From JANQOH01 sp965200095 (GTDB lineage: Bacteria > Pseudomonadota > Alphaproteobacteria > UBA7887): DNA of 64,000 nucleotides. How positions within the stretch are numbered: the first letter of the stretch is position 1; each line of letters begins with the position of its first letter. Shown here piece by piece: positions 42,281 through 52,534 of this stretch. The DNA lies in contig OZ241350.1 in NCBI GenBank assembly GCA_965200095.1, positions 124,001 through 188,000 on the forward strand, in the 5' to 3' direction. The notes beneath the pieces are model-generated. The model had not been told where the DNA came from. It saw nothing but the letters and a program-made list of their open reading frames with translations, and did no database searches. The translations under genes were made by a program, and so were the position numbers.

Positions 42281-44115
42281 ACCGCCGCGATACGCGAAAC
42301 GGCAAGACCTTTGCGCGCCGGGCGGTCGTTCTCGCCGGCGGACAACTGGCGCTGTTCTCGCTGCTCGGCGCGCGGCTCTACCATCTCCAGGTTGTCGAGG
42401 CCGACCGCTACCGCGTGTTGTCCGACGAGAACCGGATCGATCTGCGGCTGCTCGAACCCAGGCGCGGGCGGATCGTCGACCGCACGGGCGCCGAGCTCGC
42501 CATGAACCGTCCGAACTACTGCCTCGTCCTGGCGCCCGAGGCGGCGGGCGCGGCGGAGCGCGCGCTGGACGCCCTGGCGCCCTATGCGGCGCTCGATGAC
42601 GACGAGCGCCGGCGGGTCCTGCGGGAGGCGGCGCGCGGACGACCGGCGCTGCCGATACTGGTCCGCGAACATCTGACCTGGCGCGAAGTCGCCACCATCG
42701 AAGTCAATGCGCCCCGCTTGCCCGGATTGTCGATCGACGAAAGGCGGACGCGCCACTATCCCCACGGCGCGGCGCTTGCGCATGTGCTCGGTTACGTCGC
42801 CGCGGTCTCAGAAGAGGAAAAGCGCGTTTCCGGCGATCCGCTCCTGTCCCTGCCCGGCTTCCCCGTCGGCAAGAACGGCGTCGAAAAGATACACGACGCA
42901 ACGCTGCGCGGCGGCGCGGGAAGCGTCAGGGTGGAAGTCAACGCCCATGGCCGCGTGGTCCGCGAATTGTCGCGGCGCGAAGGCGAGGCGGGTCGCGACG
43001 TAGAGCTGAACATCGATCTCGGCCTTCAGACCTTCGCCGTGCGGGCGCTCGGAGAAGAGGTCGCGTCGGCGGTCGTGATGGACGTCGCCACCGGCGACGT
43101 TCGCGCGCTGGCGTCCACGCCGGCGTTCGATCCCAACGAGTTCAGCCGGGGCATGACGAACGAACGCTGGGCCGAACTGAGCCGCGACGCGCGCTGGCCG
43201 CTGACCAACCGGGCGGTGTCGGGCCGCTATCCGCCGGGTTCCGTCTTCAAACTCGCGGTGGCGCTGGCGGCGCTCGAAAGCGGCGCGGCGATCGCCGCCG
43301 ACAAGGTGTTCTGTCCGGGCCGCGTCAAGCACGGCGATCGCTACTATCACTGCTGGAAACGCCACGGTCACGGCGCGGTCGACATGGTCGAGGCCATCGC
43401 CGGGAGCTGCGATGTCTATTTCTACGACCGCGCGCTCAAGGTCGGCATCGGGCGCATCGCCGATATGGCGCGGCGCCTGGGGTTCGGCAGCCCCCTGGGG
43501 CTGGACCTGCCGAGCGAGGCCGGCGGCTTGATCCCGACCCCCGGCTGGAAAGAGGCGGCGCGGGACGAATCGTGGTACCCTGGAGACACCATCGGCGCCG
43601 GGATCGGCCAGGGCTACGTGTTGACCACGCCGCTGCAACTCGCGGCGATGACCGCTCGCATCGCCGACGGCGCGCGCGCCGTGGCGCCGCGCCTTGCGCG
43701 CGACCCGAACCCGGACCGCCCGCCGCCGCCGCTGGGGATATCCAAAGCCGCCCTCGACATCGTGCGCAAGGGCATGAACGAGGTCGTCAACGACCGCCGC
43801 GGCACCGCCTACAAGGCGCGCATCGAGGACGCGGCGCAGGCCATGGCCGGAAAGACCGGCACCAGTCAGGTGCGCAGGATCAGCATCGCCGAGCGCGCCT
43901 CCGGAGTCATCGCCAACGAGGACCTGCCCTGGGAAGAGCGGGACCATGCGCTGTTCGCCGCCTACGCCCCGGTCGACTCGCCGCGCTTCGCCCTGTCGGT
44001 GGTGATCGAGCACGGAGGGTCGTCGAAACGCGCCGCGACGATCGCGCGCGATATCCTCATCGAGGCGCAGCGCCGCTTTCCGCTTCCCGAAGCACGACCC
44101 GCGGCGAGCGTATGA
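42277..44115 (+). CDS. mrdA: Penicillin-binding protein 2 (elongation transpeptidase)
   Basis: 612 residues. Class B PBP that crosslinks lateral-wall peptidoglycan. N-terminal membrane helix (VVLAGGQLALFSLLGARLY), pedestal domain with LEPRRGRIVDRTGAELA, then the transpeptidase domain: SVFK nucleophile Ser near residue 322 in YPPGSVFKLAV, SCD in AGSCDVYFYD, and KTGTSQ near 526. The ATG overlaps the mreD stop, and rodA starts three bases after this gene. Confidence 0.96.
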   Translation: MNRRDTRNGKTFARRAVVLAGGQLALFSLLGARLYHLQVVEADRYRVLSDENRIDLRLLEPRRGRIVDRTGAELAMNRPNYCLVLAPEAAGAAERALDALAPYAALDDDERRRVLREAARGRPALPILVREHLTWREVATIEVNAPRLPGLSIDERRTRHYPHGAALAHVLGYVAAVSEEEKRVSGDPLLSLPGFPVGKNGVEKIHDATLRGGAGSVRVEVNAHGRVVRELSRREGEAGRDVELNIDLGLQTFAVRALGEEVASAVVMDVATGDVRALASTPAFDPNEFSRGMTNERWAELSRDARWPLTNRAVSGRYPPGSVFKLAVALAALESGAAIAADKVFCPGRVKHGDRYYHCWKRHGHGAVDMVEAIAGSCDVYFYDRALKVGIGRIADMARRLGFGSPLGLDLPSEAGGLIPTPGWKEAARDESWYPGDTIGAGIGQGYVLTTPLQLAAMTARIADGARAVAPRLARDPNPDRPPPPLGISKAALDIVRKGMNEVVNDRRGTAYKARIEDAAQAMAGKTGTSQVRRISIAERASGVIANEDLPWEERDHALFAAYAPVDSPRFALSVVIEHGGSSKRAATIARDILIEAQRRFPLPEARPAASV

Positions 44116-44118
44116 ACG

Positions 44119-45267
44119 ATGTCGCTCTCCGGCAAGCTCGGGCGGCGCGATGTCGCATTCGTCGATCGCGTCGGCGAAATCGACTGGGGTCTCGTGGCGC
44201 TGGTGACGGTCATCGCCGGCGTCGGCGTGGCGATGCTCTATTCCGCCGCCGGGGGCGCGGTCGACTCCTGGTGTCGAGGCCAGGCGATCCGGGTCGCCGT
44301 CTTCACGCCCCTGATGCTTGCGGCCGCGGTCGTGGGCCTGCGCTTCTGGATGCGACACGCCTATGTCGTCTATGCGCTGGCGCTGGCGCTGGTGATCGCC
44401 GTCGAGATATCGGGCGCCACGGGCATGGGCGCACAACGCTGGATCGACCTCCATGCGTTCCGGCTCCAGCCTTCGGAACCGATGAAGATCGCCCTCGTCC
44501 TCGCCCTCGCCCGCTATTACCACGGCATCGCTCCCGAGGACATGGGGCGTCTCGTCCTCCTCCTCCCGCCGCTCGCGTTGATCGTTCCGCCCACCGCGCT
44601 GGTGCTCCGGCAGCCGGACCTCGGCACCGCGACCATGCTCGTGCTGGGCGCCGGGGCGACCATGTTCGCCGCCGGCGTGCGCTGGTGGAAATTCGCCGCG
44701 GCCGCGGCGGCCGCCGCCGTCGCCGCGCCGGTGATCTGGGGGACGCTCCACGACTATCAGCGCAGCCGCGTGATGACGTTCCTCGACCCGGAGAGCGACC
44801 CCCTCGGCGCCGGTTATCACATCATCCAGTCCACCATCGCCCTCGGTTCGGGGGGGCTGTTCGGCAAGGGATTCCTCGCCGGAACCCAGAGCCAGCTCGA
44901 TTTCCTGCCCGAACGCCGGACCGACTTCGTTTTCACCACGCTCGCCGAGGAGTTCGGCCTCGTCGGAGCGGGAACGGTGCTGCTGCTCTACGGACTGCTG
45001 TTCGTCTACGGCGCCGCCGTGGCCCTGCGCGCGCGCACCCAATTCGGGCGCTTGCTGGCGGTCGGCGTCTCCGCAACCCTGTTCCTCTACGTCTTCATCA
45101 ACGTCGCCATGGTGACCGGTCTCATCCCCGTTGTCGGCGTTCCGCTGCCCCTGATCTCCTATGGCGGCACGGCGATGCTGACCGCCATGTGGGGCATCGG
45201 CCTGTTGCTGTGCGTCTCCATCGACCGCGACCTCGTTATCGGTCGCGGCGCCGGTCGTTTCGGCTGA
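44119..45267 (+). CDS. rodA: SEDS peptidoglycan polymerase RodA
   Basis: 382 residues, about ten membrane helices. Glycosyltransferase partner of PBP2. Seen: FRLQPSEPMKIALVLALARYYH, VLRQPDLGTATMLVLGAG, GKGFLAGTQSQLDFLPERRTDFVFT (the conserved TDF-IF loop with catalytic Asp, given in part) and the last helices with GVPLPLISYGGTAML. Last gene of the shape operon. Confidence 0.96.
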   Translation: MSLSGKLGRRDVAFVDRVGEIDWGLVALVTVIAGVGVAMLYSAAGGAVDSWCRGQAIRVAVFTPLMLAAAVVGLRFWMRHAYVVYALALALVIAVEISGATGMGAQRWIDLHAFRLQPSEPMKIALVLALARYYHGIAPEDMGRLVLLLPPLALIVPPTALVLRQPDLGTATMLVLGAGATMFAAGVRWWKFAAAAAAAAVAAPVIWGTLHDYQRSRVMTFLDPESDPLGAGYHIIQSTIALGSGGLFGKGFLAGTQSQLDFLPERRTDFVFTTLAEEFGLVGAGTVLLLYGLLFVYGAAVALRARTQFGRLLAVGVSATLFLYVFINVAMVTGLIPVVGVPLPLISYGGTAMLTAMWGIGLLLCVSIDRDLVIGRGAGRFG

Positions 45268-45277
45268 CGGGCGCGCG

Positions 45278-46768
45278 ATGATTTGGGACGTGGCGGTCGT
45301 CGGCGCCGGCAACGCGGCGATGTGCGCGGCACTGGCGGCGCGCGAACGCGGCGCCTCCGTCGTCGTGCTCGAACGCGCTCCGCAACCGTTGCGCGGCGGA
45401 AACACGCGCTTCACCGCCGGCGCCATGCGCGTCGCCTATGACGGCCCGGACGACATCCTCGCCCTCGTCCCCGACCTCGGCGAGGAGGAGCGGGCGAACA
45501 CCGATTTCGGGAGCTATCCCGCCGACCGCTTCTTCGACGACATGGCGCGCGTGACCGAATACCGCGCCAATCCCGATCTCGTGGAAGTTCTGGTCCGCGA
45601 GAGCCTGCCGACTCTGAAGTGGATGCGCGGCAGGGGCATGCGCTTCATGCCCATGTACGGCCGCCAGGCGTTCGAGATCGGCGGGCGCCGGCGTTTCTGG
45701 GGCGGTCTGACCGTCGAGGCCTGGGGCGGGGGGCCCGGCCTGGTGGAAGCCGAATTCGCCGCCGCCGCGCGCGCCGGAGCGGAAGTCCGCTACGGGGCGC
45801 GCGCCATCGGCCTGGCGATGGAGGGCGCGCGCGTGGCCGGCGTGCATGTCCGCGCCGCTTCCGGCGCGCGCGAAACCGCGTCGGCGCGCGCGGTCGTGCT
45901 CGCGGCCGGCGGCTTCCAGGCCAACGCCGAATGGCGGACGCGCTATCTCGGCCCCGGCTGGGACCTCGCGAGGGTGCGCGGCAGCCGCTTCGACACCGGC
46001 GACGGCATCCGCATGGCGCTCGACGCCGGCGCCCTCCCCGTCGGCAACTGGTCGGGCTGTCACGCCGTCGCCTGGGACCGCAATGCGCCCCCTTTCGGCG
46101 ATCCCGATGTCGGCGACGGGTTCCAGAAACACAGCTACCCGTTCGGCATCGTGGTGAACGCCGCCGGCGAGCGATTCTGCGACGAAGGCGCCGACTTCCG
46201 CAACTACACCTACGCAAAATACGGGCGCGCCATACTCGAACAGCCGGGCCAATTCGCCTGGCAAGTCTTCGATGCGAAAGTCGACCGCCTGTTGCGCGAC
46301 GAATACCGCATCCGCCAGGTCACGCGCGTCGAGGCCGACACGCTGGAGGCGCTCGCGGCCCGACTCGACGGCGTCGACGGCGCGCGGTTCCTCGAAACCG
46401 TTCGCGCCTTCAACCGCGCGGTCCGTCGCGATGCGCCCTTCGACCCGACGATCAGGGACGGCCGCGGGACCGACGGCCTGGCGGTTCCGAAGAGCAATTG
46501 GGCCAACCCGCTCGACACGCCGCCCTACAAGGCTTTCGCGGTCACTTGCGGGATCACCTTCACCTTCGGCGGCGTGGCGATCTCGCCGGACGCGCGCGTT
46601 CTCGACACCGAAGGCGCGCCGATCCCGGGACTGCACGCGGCGGGCGAGATGGTCGGCGATCTCTTCTATTTCAACTATCCGGGCGGGGCGGGTCTCACCG
46701 CGGGCGCGGTGTTCGGCCGTCGCGCCGGCCGGGCGGCGGCGGAATTCGCCGCGAACGGCGCGGCGTGA
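45278..46768 (+). CDS. tcuA: FAD-dependent tricarballylate dehydrogenase-like flavoprotein
   Basis: 496 residues. FAD-binding GAGNAAMCAALAARERGASVVVLE opens the protein (motif VVGAGNAAMCAA), with RGGNTRFTAGAMRVAYDG, VVLAAGGFQANAEW and the C-terminal GLHAAGEMVGDLFYFNYPGGAGLTAG, written in part. These resemble TcuA, which oxidises tricarballylate to cis-aconitate, but neighbours tcuB and tcuC are absent, so another fumarate-reductase-like reaction is possible. It overlaps the next gene by 4 bases (GTGA). Confidence 0.8.
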   Translation: MIWDVAVVGAGNAAMCAALAARERGASVVVLERAPQPLRGGNTRFTAGAMRVAYDGPDDILALVPDLGEEERANTDFGSYPADRFFDDMARVTEYRANPDLVEVLVRESLPTLKWMRGRGMRFMPMYGRQAFEIGGRRRFWGGLTVEAWGGGPGLVEAEFAAAARAGAEVRYGARAIGLAMEGARVAGVHVRAASGARETASARAVVLAAGGFQANAEWRTRYLGPGWDLARVRGSRFDTGDGIRMALDAGALPVGNWSGCHAVAWDRNAPPFGDPDVGDGFQKHSYPFGIVVNAAGERFCDEGADFRNYTYAKYGRAILEQPGQFAWQVFDAKVDRLLRDEYRIRQVTRVEADTLEALAARLDGVDGARFLETVRAFNRAVRRDAPFDPTIRDGRGTDGLAVPKSNWANPLDTPPYKAFAVTCGITFTFGGVAISPDARVLDTEGAPIPGLHAAGEMVGDLFYFNYPGGAGLTAGAVFGRRAGRAAAEFAANGAA

Positions 46769-47649
46769 GCGGCGCCGGGCGCGGAATATCCCGTCTGGGT
46801 TTCGTCGGCCTCGGCGCGATGGGCGCGCCGATGTGCGGCCATCTGGCGCGCAAGTCCGGCCTTCCCGTGCTCGCCTGGGATGTGCGCGCCGCCGCGCGGA
46901 GCGCCCTCGCCGACGACGGCGTCGAGGCGGCGGAGTCGCTCGCCGATGTCGCCCGGCGCGCCGACCTCGTCTTCCTGTCGCTGCCGGGCGGTCCGGAAGT
47001 CGAGGCCGTGGCGCAGGGCCTGCTGGAGCACGCGCGCCCCGGGCGGATCGTCGCCGACTGCTCCACCGCGCCGGCGGCCGTGGCGCGCGCCCTGGCGGCG
47101 CGTTTCGCCGCGGCGCAGGAGGCCTTTATCGATGCGCCGGTGGCGCGCACGCGCGCCGCAGCGCGCGCCGGCGCGCTCAGCGTCACCGTCGGCGGCGAGC
47201 GCGAGGTCGTCGAACGGGTGCGGCCTTTCCTCGCCTGCTTCGCTGCCGACATCGCCCATTGCGGGGCTGCGGGCGCCGGGCAGATCGTCAAGATACTGAA
47301 CAACATGGTGCTGATGCAGACCGTCGCCGCGCTCGCCGAGGCGTTGTCCGCAGCGCGCCGGCTCGGCGTCGACGGGGAAACCCTGTTCGAGGCGTTAGGC
47401 AAGGGTTCGGCGGACAGTTTCGCCCTGCGCCATCACGGCATGAACGCGCTTCTTCCCGGCGAGTTTCCCGAGCACGCCCATTCCTGCCTGCGCGCCATCA
47501 AGGACCTCGACTGCGCGCTGGAGCTCGGCGCCGAGGCGGGACTGCCGCTGCGCGGCGCCGAAAGGGTGCGCGGTCTTCTCCGGCAGGCGACGGCGATGGG
47601 CCTGGGCGAGGCGTATTATCCGGCGCTGATCGCCGCCATCGACCGCTGA
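46765..47649 (+). CDS. NAD(P)-dependent beta-hydroxyacid dehydrogenase (3-hydroxyisobutyrate dehydrogenase family)
   Basis: 294 residues. N-terminal Rossmann motif LGFVGLGAMGAPMCGHLA, then DLVFLSLPGGPEVE, VADCSTAPAAVAR, FIDAPVARTRAAARAGALSV (substrate-binding loop) and the catalytic Lys region AGQIVKILNNMVLMQTVAALAEAL. It starts with GTG in the stop of the flavoprotein gene, so the two are co-translated and probably act in one organic-acid pathway. The substrate is not certain. Its last ~10 codons are duplicated downstream (see the tandem repeat). Confidence 0.88.
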   Translation: MSGAGRGISRLGFVGLGAMGAPMCGHLARKSGLPVLAWDVRAAARSALADDGVEAAESLADVARRADLVFLSLPGGPEVEAVAQGLLEHARPGRIVADCSTAPAAVARALAARFAAAQEAFIDAPVARTRAAARAGALSVTVGGEREVVERVRPFLACFAADIAHCGAAGAGQIVKILNNMVLMQTVAALAEALSAARRLGVDGETLFEALGKGSADSFALRHHGMNALLPGEFPEHAHSCLRAIKDLDCALELGAEAGLPLRGAERVRGLLRQATAMGLGEAYYPALIAAIDR

Positions 47650-47779
47650 CGGCCGGCCATCGAACGCCGCTTGCCGCGAAACCGTTTGGCGACGGCGGGA
47701 GATTGCGATACGCTGCCGTCGCGTTTCGGGAATACTCTTTTCGTCGGCGGACGCCGAACATGCGGAACAGGATCGCTCC

Positions 47780-48247
47780 ATGAGCGTCGCCACATTCGAC
47801 ACGCTGAAGGCCTCCAAAGAGCTCGCCGAAGCGGGCTTCCGGGTCGACCAGGCGGAGGCGATCGCCACCGCTCTGCGCGACGCGGTTTCCGAAAGCGCCG
47901 TCACCAAAGCCGACATGGCGCGCCAGGAAAACCGGCTCGAGCGTCTCGACGAACGTCTTAAAGGCATGGCGACGAAGGAGGACCTCGCCCGGGTGGAGGA
48001 GCGTCTTGAGGGCATGGCGACGAAGGCGGACCTCGCTCAGGTAGAGGCGCGTCTCGAAGGCATGGCGACGACGGAGGACCTTGCCCGGGTGGAGGAGCGT
48101 CTTGAGGGCACGGCGACAAAGGCGGACCTTGCCCGGGTAGAGGCGCGTCTTGAAGGCACGGCGACCAGGGCGGACCTTTATCGGGGGCTGTTGTTCCAGG
48201 CCGGGGCCATCGTCGCGGCGCTTGCTGCGCTGAACCTGCTCCAGTGA
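47780..48247 (+). CDS. Coiled-coil membrane protein (DUF1640/CCDC90-like), tandem copy 1
   Basis: 155 residues. N-terminal segment FDTLKASKELAEAGFRVDQAEAIATALRDAV, a long coiled coil built from 16-residue units of the type ARVEERLEGMATKADL (five TK/TR-x-D-L cores), then RGLLFQAGAIVAALAALNLLQ, a C-terminal membrane anchor. The pattern resembles DUF1640 and the mitochondrial CCDC90 family: a short head, coiled-coil stalk and tail anchor. Function unknown; the protein probably forms a membrane-attached oligomer. Confidence 0.82.
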   Translation: MSVATFDTLKASKELAEAGFRVDQAEAIATALRDAVSESAVTKADMARQENRLERLDERLKGMATKEDLARVEERLEGMATKADLAQVEARLEGMATTEDLARVEERLEGTATKADLARVEARLEGTATRADLYRGLLFQAGAIVAALAALNLLQ

Positions 48248-48505
48248 TCTCCCGCGCCGCGGGGAACCCGGACGAACCGGACATGGGTGGCGGCGGCGCA
48301 TTTTCGCGATAGTGCGCACGCATTCCGCCGGAGCGCGCCGCTTATCCGGCGCCGATCGCCGCCATCGACCGCTGACGGCCGGCCATCGAACGCCGCTCGC
48401 CGCGAAACCGTTTGGCGACGGCGGGAGATTGCGATACGCTGCCGTCGCGTTTCGGGAATACTCTTTTCGTCGGCGGACGCCGAACATGCGGAACAGGATC
48501 GCTCC

Positions 48506-48958
48506 ATGAGCATCGCCACGTTCGACACGCTGAAGACCGCCAAGGATCTCGCCGGCGCGGGCTTCCGGGTCGACCAGGCGGAGGCGATCGCCACCGCCAT
48601 GCGCGATGCGGTTTCCGAAAGCGCCGTCACCAAAGCCGACATGGCGCGCCAGGAAAACCGGCTCGAGCGCCTCGACGAACGTCTCGACGAACGCCTTGAA
48701 GGCATGGCGACGAAGGCGGACCTCGCCCGGGTGGAGGAGCGTCTTGAGGGCATGGCGACGAAGGCGGACCTCGCTCAGGTAGAGGCGCGTCTCGAAGGCA
48801 TGGCTACAAAGGAGGACCTCGCCCGGGTGGATGCTCGTCTCGCCCGGGTGGATGCTCGTCTTGAGGGTACCGCGACCAGGGCGGACCTTTATCGGGGGCT
48901 GTTGTTCCAGGCGGGGGCCATCGTCGCGGCGCTTGCTGCGCTGAACCTGCTCCAGTGA
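48506..48958 (+). CDS. Coiled-coil membrane protein (DUF1640/CCDC90-like), tandem copy 2
   Basis: 150 residues. Head and tail almost identical to copy 1 (FDTLKTAKDLAGAGFRVDQAEA; RGLLFQAGAIVAALAALNLLQ). The stalk differs: four TK/TR-x-D-L cores and a pair of heptads ARVDARL in place of one full unit. ATG at 48506 in the same context (GGATCGCTCCATGAG) as the other copies. Copy 2 is the only one that also duplicates the end of the upstream dehydrogenase gene. Confidence 0.82.
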   Translation: MSIATFDTLKTAKDLAGAGFRVDQAEAIATAMRDAVSESAVTKADMARQENRLERLDERLDERLEGMATKADLARVEERLEGMATKADLAQVEARLEGMATKEDLARVDARLARVDARLEGTATRADLYRGLLFQAGAIVAALAALNLLQ

Positions 48959-49175
48959 TCTCCCACGCCGCGGGGAACCCGGACGAACCGGACATGGGTG
49001 GCGGCGGCGCATTTTCGCGATAGTGCGCACGCATTCCGCCGGAGCGCGCCGCTTGTCCGGCGCCGTTCGCCGCGAAACCGTTTGGCGACAGCCGGAGGTT
49101 ACGATACGCTGCCGTCGCGTTGCGGGAATACTCTTTTCGTCGGCGGACGCCGAACATGCGGAACAGGATCGCTCC

Positions 49176-49760
49176 ATGAGCATCGCCACGTTCGACACGC
49201 TGAAGGCCTCCAAAGAGCTCGCCGAAGCGGGCTTCCGCGTCGACCAGGCGGAGGCGATCGCCACCGCTCTGCGCGACGCGGTTTCCGAAAGCGCCGTCAC
49301 CAAAGCCGACATGGCGCGCCAGGAAAACCGGCTCGAGCGCGTCGACGAACGTCTCGACGAACGCCTTGAAGGCATGGCGACGAAGGAGGACATCGCCCGG
49401 GTGGATGCTCGTCTCGCCCGGGTCGAGGCGCGTCTTGAGGACATGGCTACGAAGGCGGATCTCGCTCAGGTAGAGGCGCGTCTTGAGGGCATGGCTACGA
49501 AGGCGGATCTCGCTCAGGTAGAGGCGCGTCTTGAAGGCATGGCTACGAAGGAGGACCTTGCCCGGATGGATGCTCATCTCGCCCGGGTGGATGCTCGTCT
49601 CGCCGGGGTGGATGCTCGTCTCGCCGGGGTGGATGCTCGTCTCGCCGGGGTGGATGCTCGTCTTGAGGGTACCGCGACCAGGGCGGACCTTTATCGGGGG
49701 CTGTTGTTCCAGGCCGGAGCCATCGTCGCGGCGCTCGCCGCGTTAAACCTGTTCCAGTAG
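49176..49760 (+). CDS. Coiled-coil membrane protein (DUF1640/CCDC90-like), tandem copy 3
   Basis: 194 residues, the longest copy. The same head and tail, with a stalk of five TK/TR-x-D-L cores and a run of heptads (ARVDARL, then AGVDARL three times) encoded by near-perfect 21-base repeats at about 49575-49660. This shows active change of coiled-coil length by repeat slippage. Same unknown function as copies 1 and 2. Confidence 0.82.
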   Translation: MSIATFDTLKASKELAEAGFRVDQAEAIATALRDAVSESAVTKADMARQENRLERVDERLDERLEGMATKEDIARVDARLARVEARLEDMATKADLAQVEARLEGMATKADLAQVEARLEGMATKEDLARMDAHLARVDARLAGVDARLAGVDARLAGVDARLEGTATRADLYRGLLFQAGAIVAALAALNLFQ

Positions 49761-49878
49761 TCCCCGCGCCGCGGGGAACCCGGACGAACCGGACAAGGGT
49801 AGCGACGGCGGCGCGTCTTCGCGATAGTGCGCGCGCATTCCACCGGAACGTCGGGACACGCCGCAGGAGGAGCGATCG

Positions 49879-51084
<1,206 letters not shown>

Positions 51085-51172
51085 CCGGACCCTGCGGGCG
51101 GCTCCCGATGCGGTCGCCGGCGGTCCTCGTGAGTCGCCGTCGCGCCGCGTTCGACCGGGCGCAATAGCGCCC

Positions 51173-52534
51173 ATGTTCGATGCCGTGCTGGTCGCCAACC
51201 GCGGCGAGATCGCGTGCCGCGTCGTCCGCGCGTGCCGCGCCCTCGGCCTGCGAAGCGTCGCGGTATATTCCGGGGCCGACGCCGACGCTCCCCATGTCGC
51301 TCTCGCCGACGCCGCCGAGCCCATAGGGGCGGCGCCTCCGCGCGCGAGCTATCTCGACGCCGACGCGCTCCTCGCGGCGGCGCGGCGCGCGGGCGCGGGC
51401 GCCGTCCATCCCGGCTACGGTTTCCTCGCGGAAAGCCCCGAATTCGCGCGCCGCGTCGAAGACGCCGGGCTGGCGTGGGTCGGCCCCGCGCCCGAAACCA
51501 TCGCCGATATGGGCGACAAGGAGCGCGCGCGCCGGGTCGCCGCCGCGTCGGGGGCGCCCGTCATGCCGGGCAGCGCCCGTTTCCGCCCCGGCGACCCTCA
51601 TGCGCGCCTCGCCGCCGCCGGCGACGCGGTCGGCTACCCTCTGCTCGTCAAGGCGGCGGCGGGCGGCGGCGGGATCGGCATGCGCCGCGTCGACGAACCG
51701 GCGGCGCTCGAGGCCGTCGCCGCCGCCACGCAAACGCTCGCGGAGCGCGCCTTCGGCAATGGCGCGATCTATCTCGAACGCCTCGTGACCCCCGCCCGCC
51801 ACGTAGAAGTCCAGGTCTTCGGTTTCGGAGACGGTCGCGCGGTTCATCTCCACGAGCGCGACTGCTCGGTCCAGCGCCGCTATCAGAAGGTCGTCGAGGA
51901 AGCGCCCGCTCCCGGCCTCGGCGCCGACGCGCGGCGGGCGATGGCCGACGCCGCCGTCGCGCTCGCGCGGAGCGTGCGCTATCGCAGCGCCGGCACCGTC
52001 GAATTCGTCGTTGCGCCCGACGAACGCTTCTTCTTTCTCGAAATGAACACCCGCATCCAGGTCGAACATCCGGTCACCGAAATGTTGACCGGGGTCGATC
52101 TCGTGGCGTGCCAGCTCGCCCTGGCGCGCGGCGACGCGCTCGACGAATTGCGGCGCGGCGACATCGTCGCCTCCGGTCACGCCGTCGAATGCCGCCTCTA
52201 TGCCGAGCGCCCGGAGAAACGCTTCCTCCCGGCGCCGGGACGCATCGAAACCCTGCGATGGCCCGAGGCCGGCGCCGACCTCAGGATCGATTCGGGCGTG
52301 CGCGAGGGAAGCACGGTCACGCCGCATTACGACCCGTTGCTCGCCAAATTGATCGCCCGCGGGCCGTCGCGCAACGCCGCGCTCGCGCTCATGGAGCGCG
52401 CTCTCGCCGACACCCGCATCGAGGGACTCGCGACCAACCTGGAATTCCTTTCGCGACTGATCGCGCATCCGGAGTTCCGCGCCGGCGGCGTCTCGACCGA
52501 CTTCATCGCCGCGCGTCTCGACGAATTGGCGTGA
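51173..52534 (+). CDS. Stand-alone biotin carboxylase subunit (AccC-like)
   Basis: 453 residues, one biotin-carboxylase domain only. Seen: VLVANRGEIACRVVRACRALG, ATP-grasp Gly loop AAAGGGGIGMRRV, HLHERDCSVQRRYQKVVEEAP and FLEMNTRIQVEHPVTE. There is no C-terminal biotinyl domain, so a separate BCCP and carboxyltransferase are needed; none is adjacent. It may belong to a propionyl-, methylcrotonyl- or geranyl-CoA-type carboxylase. Its end overlaps the convergent cobK by 32 bases. Confidence 0.9.
   Translation: MFDAVLVANRGEIACRVVRACRALGLRSVAVYSGADADAPHVALADAAEPIGAAPPRASYLDADALLAAARRAGAGAVHPGYGFLAESPEFARRVEDAGLAWVGPAPETIADMGDKERARRVAAASGAPVMPGSARFRPGDPHARLAAAGDAVGYPLLVKAAAGGGGIGMRRVDEPAALEAVAAATQTLAERAFGNGAIYLERLVTPARHVEVQVFGFGDGRAVHLHERDCSVQRRYQKVVEEAPAPGLGADARRAMADAAVALARSVRYRSAGTVEFVVAPDERFFFLEMNTRIQVEHPVTEMLTGVDLVACQLALARGDALDELRRGDIVASGHAVECRLYAERPEKRFLPAPGRIETLRWPEAGADLRIDSGVREGSTVTPHYDPLLAKLIARGPSRNAALALMERALADTRIEGLATNLEFLSRLIAHPEFRAGGVSTDFIAARLDELA

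Larger units (their letters stand above)
47630..49800. repeat. Three tandem ~0.7-kb units, each with a coiled-coil gene
   Basis: Gene starts lie at 47780, 48506 and 49176, so the units are 726 and 670 bases. Each carries the same upstream block (TTTGGCGAC...GGGAATACTCTTTTCGTC...GAACAGGATCGCTCCATGAG in pieces) and the same tail (GCCGCGGGGAACCCGGACGA, then a CGCGATAGTGCG tag). The second unit also carries a copy of the last codons of the dehydrogenase at 47630-47649 (CCATCGACCGCTGACGGCCG). The tail tag is also found before the acyl-CoA dehydrogenase. Confidence 0.9.

Noticed and set aside
42808..45426. 872-codon minus-strand open frame over mrdA-rodA
   Set aside because: Antisense shadow of two well-supported genes; no ribosome site or motif.
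48241..49790. CRISPR-like repeat GCCGCGGGGAACCCGG found three times
   Set aside because: The copies are ~700-800 bases apart and belong to the tandem gene duplication; the CCCGCG/CGCGGG part is a simple hairpin, perhaps a terminator.
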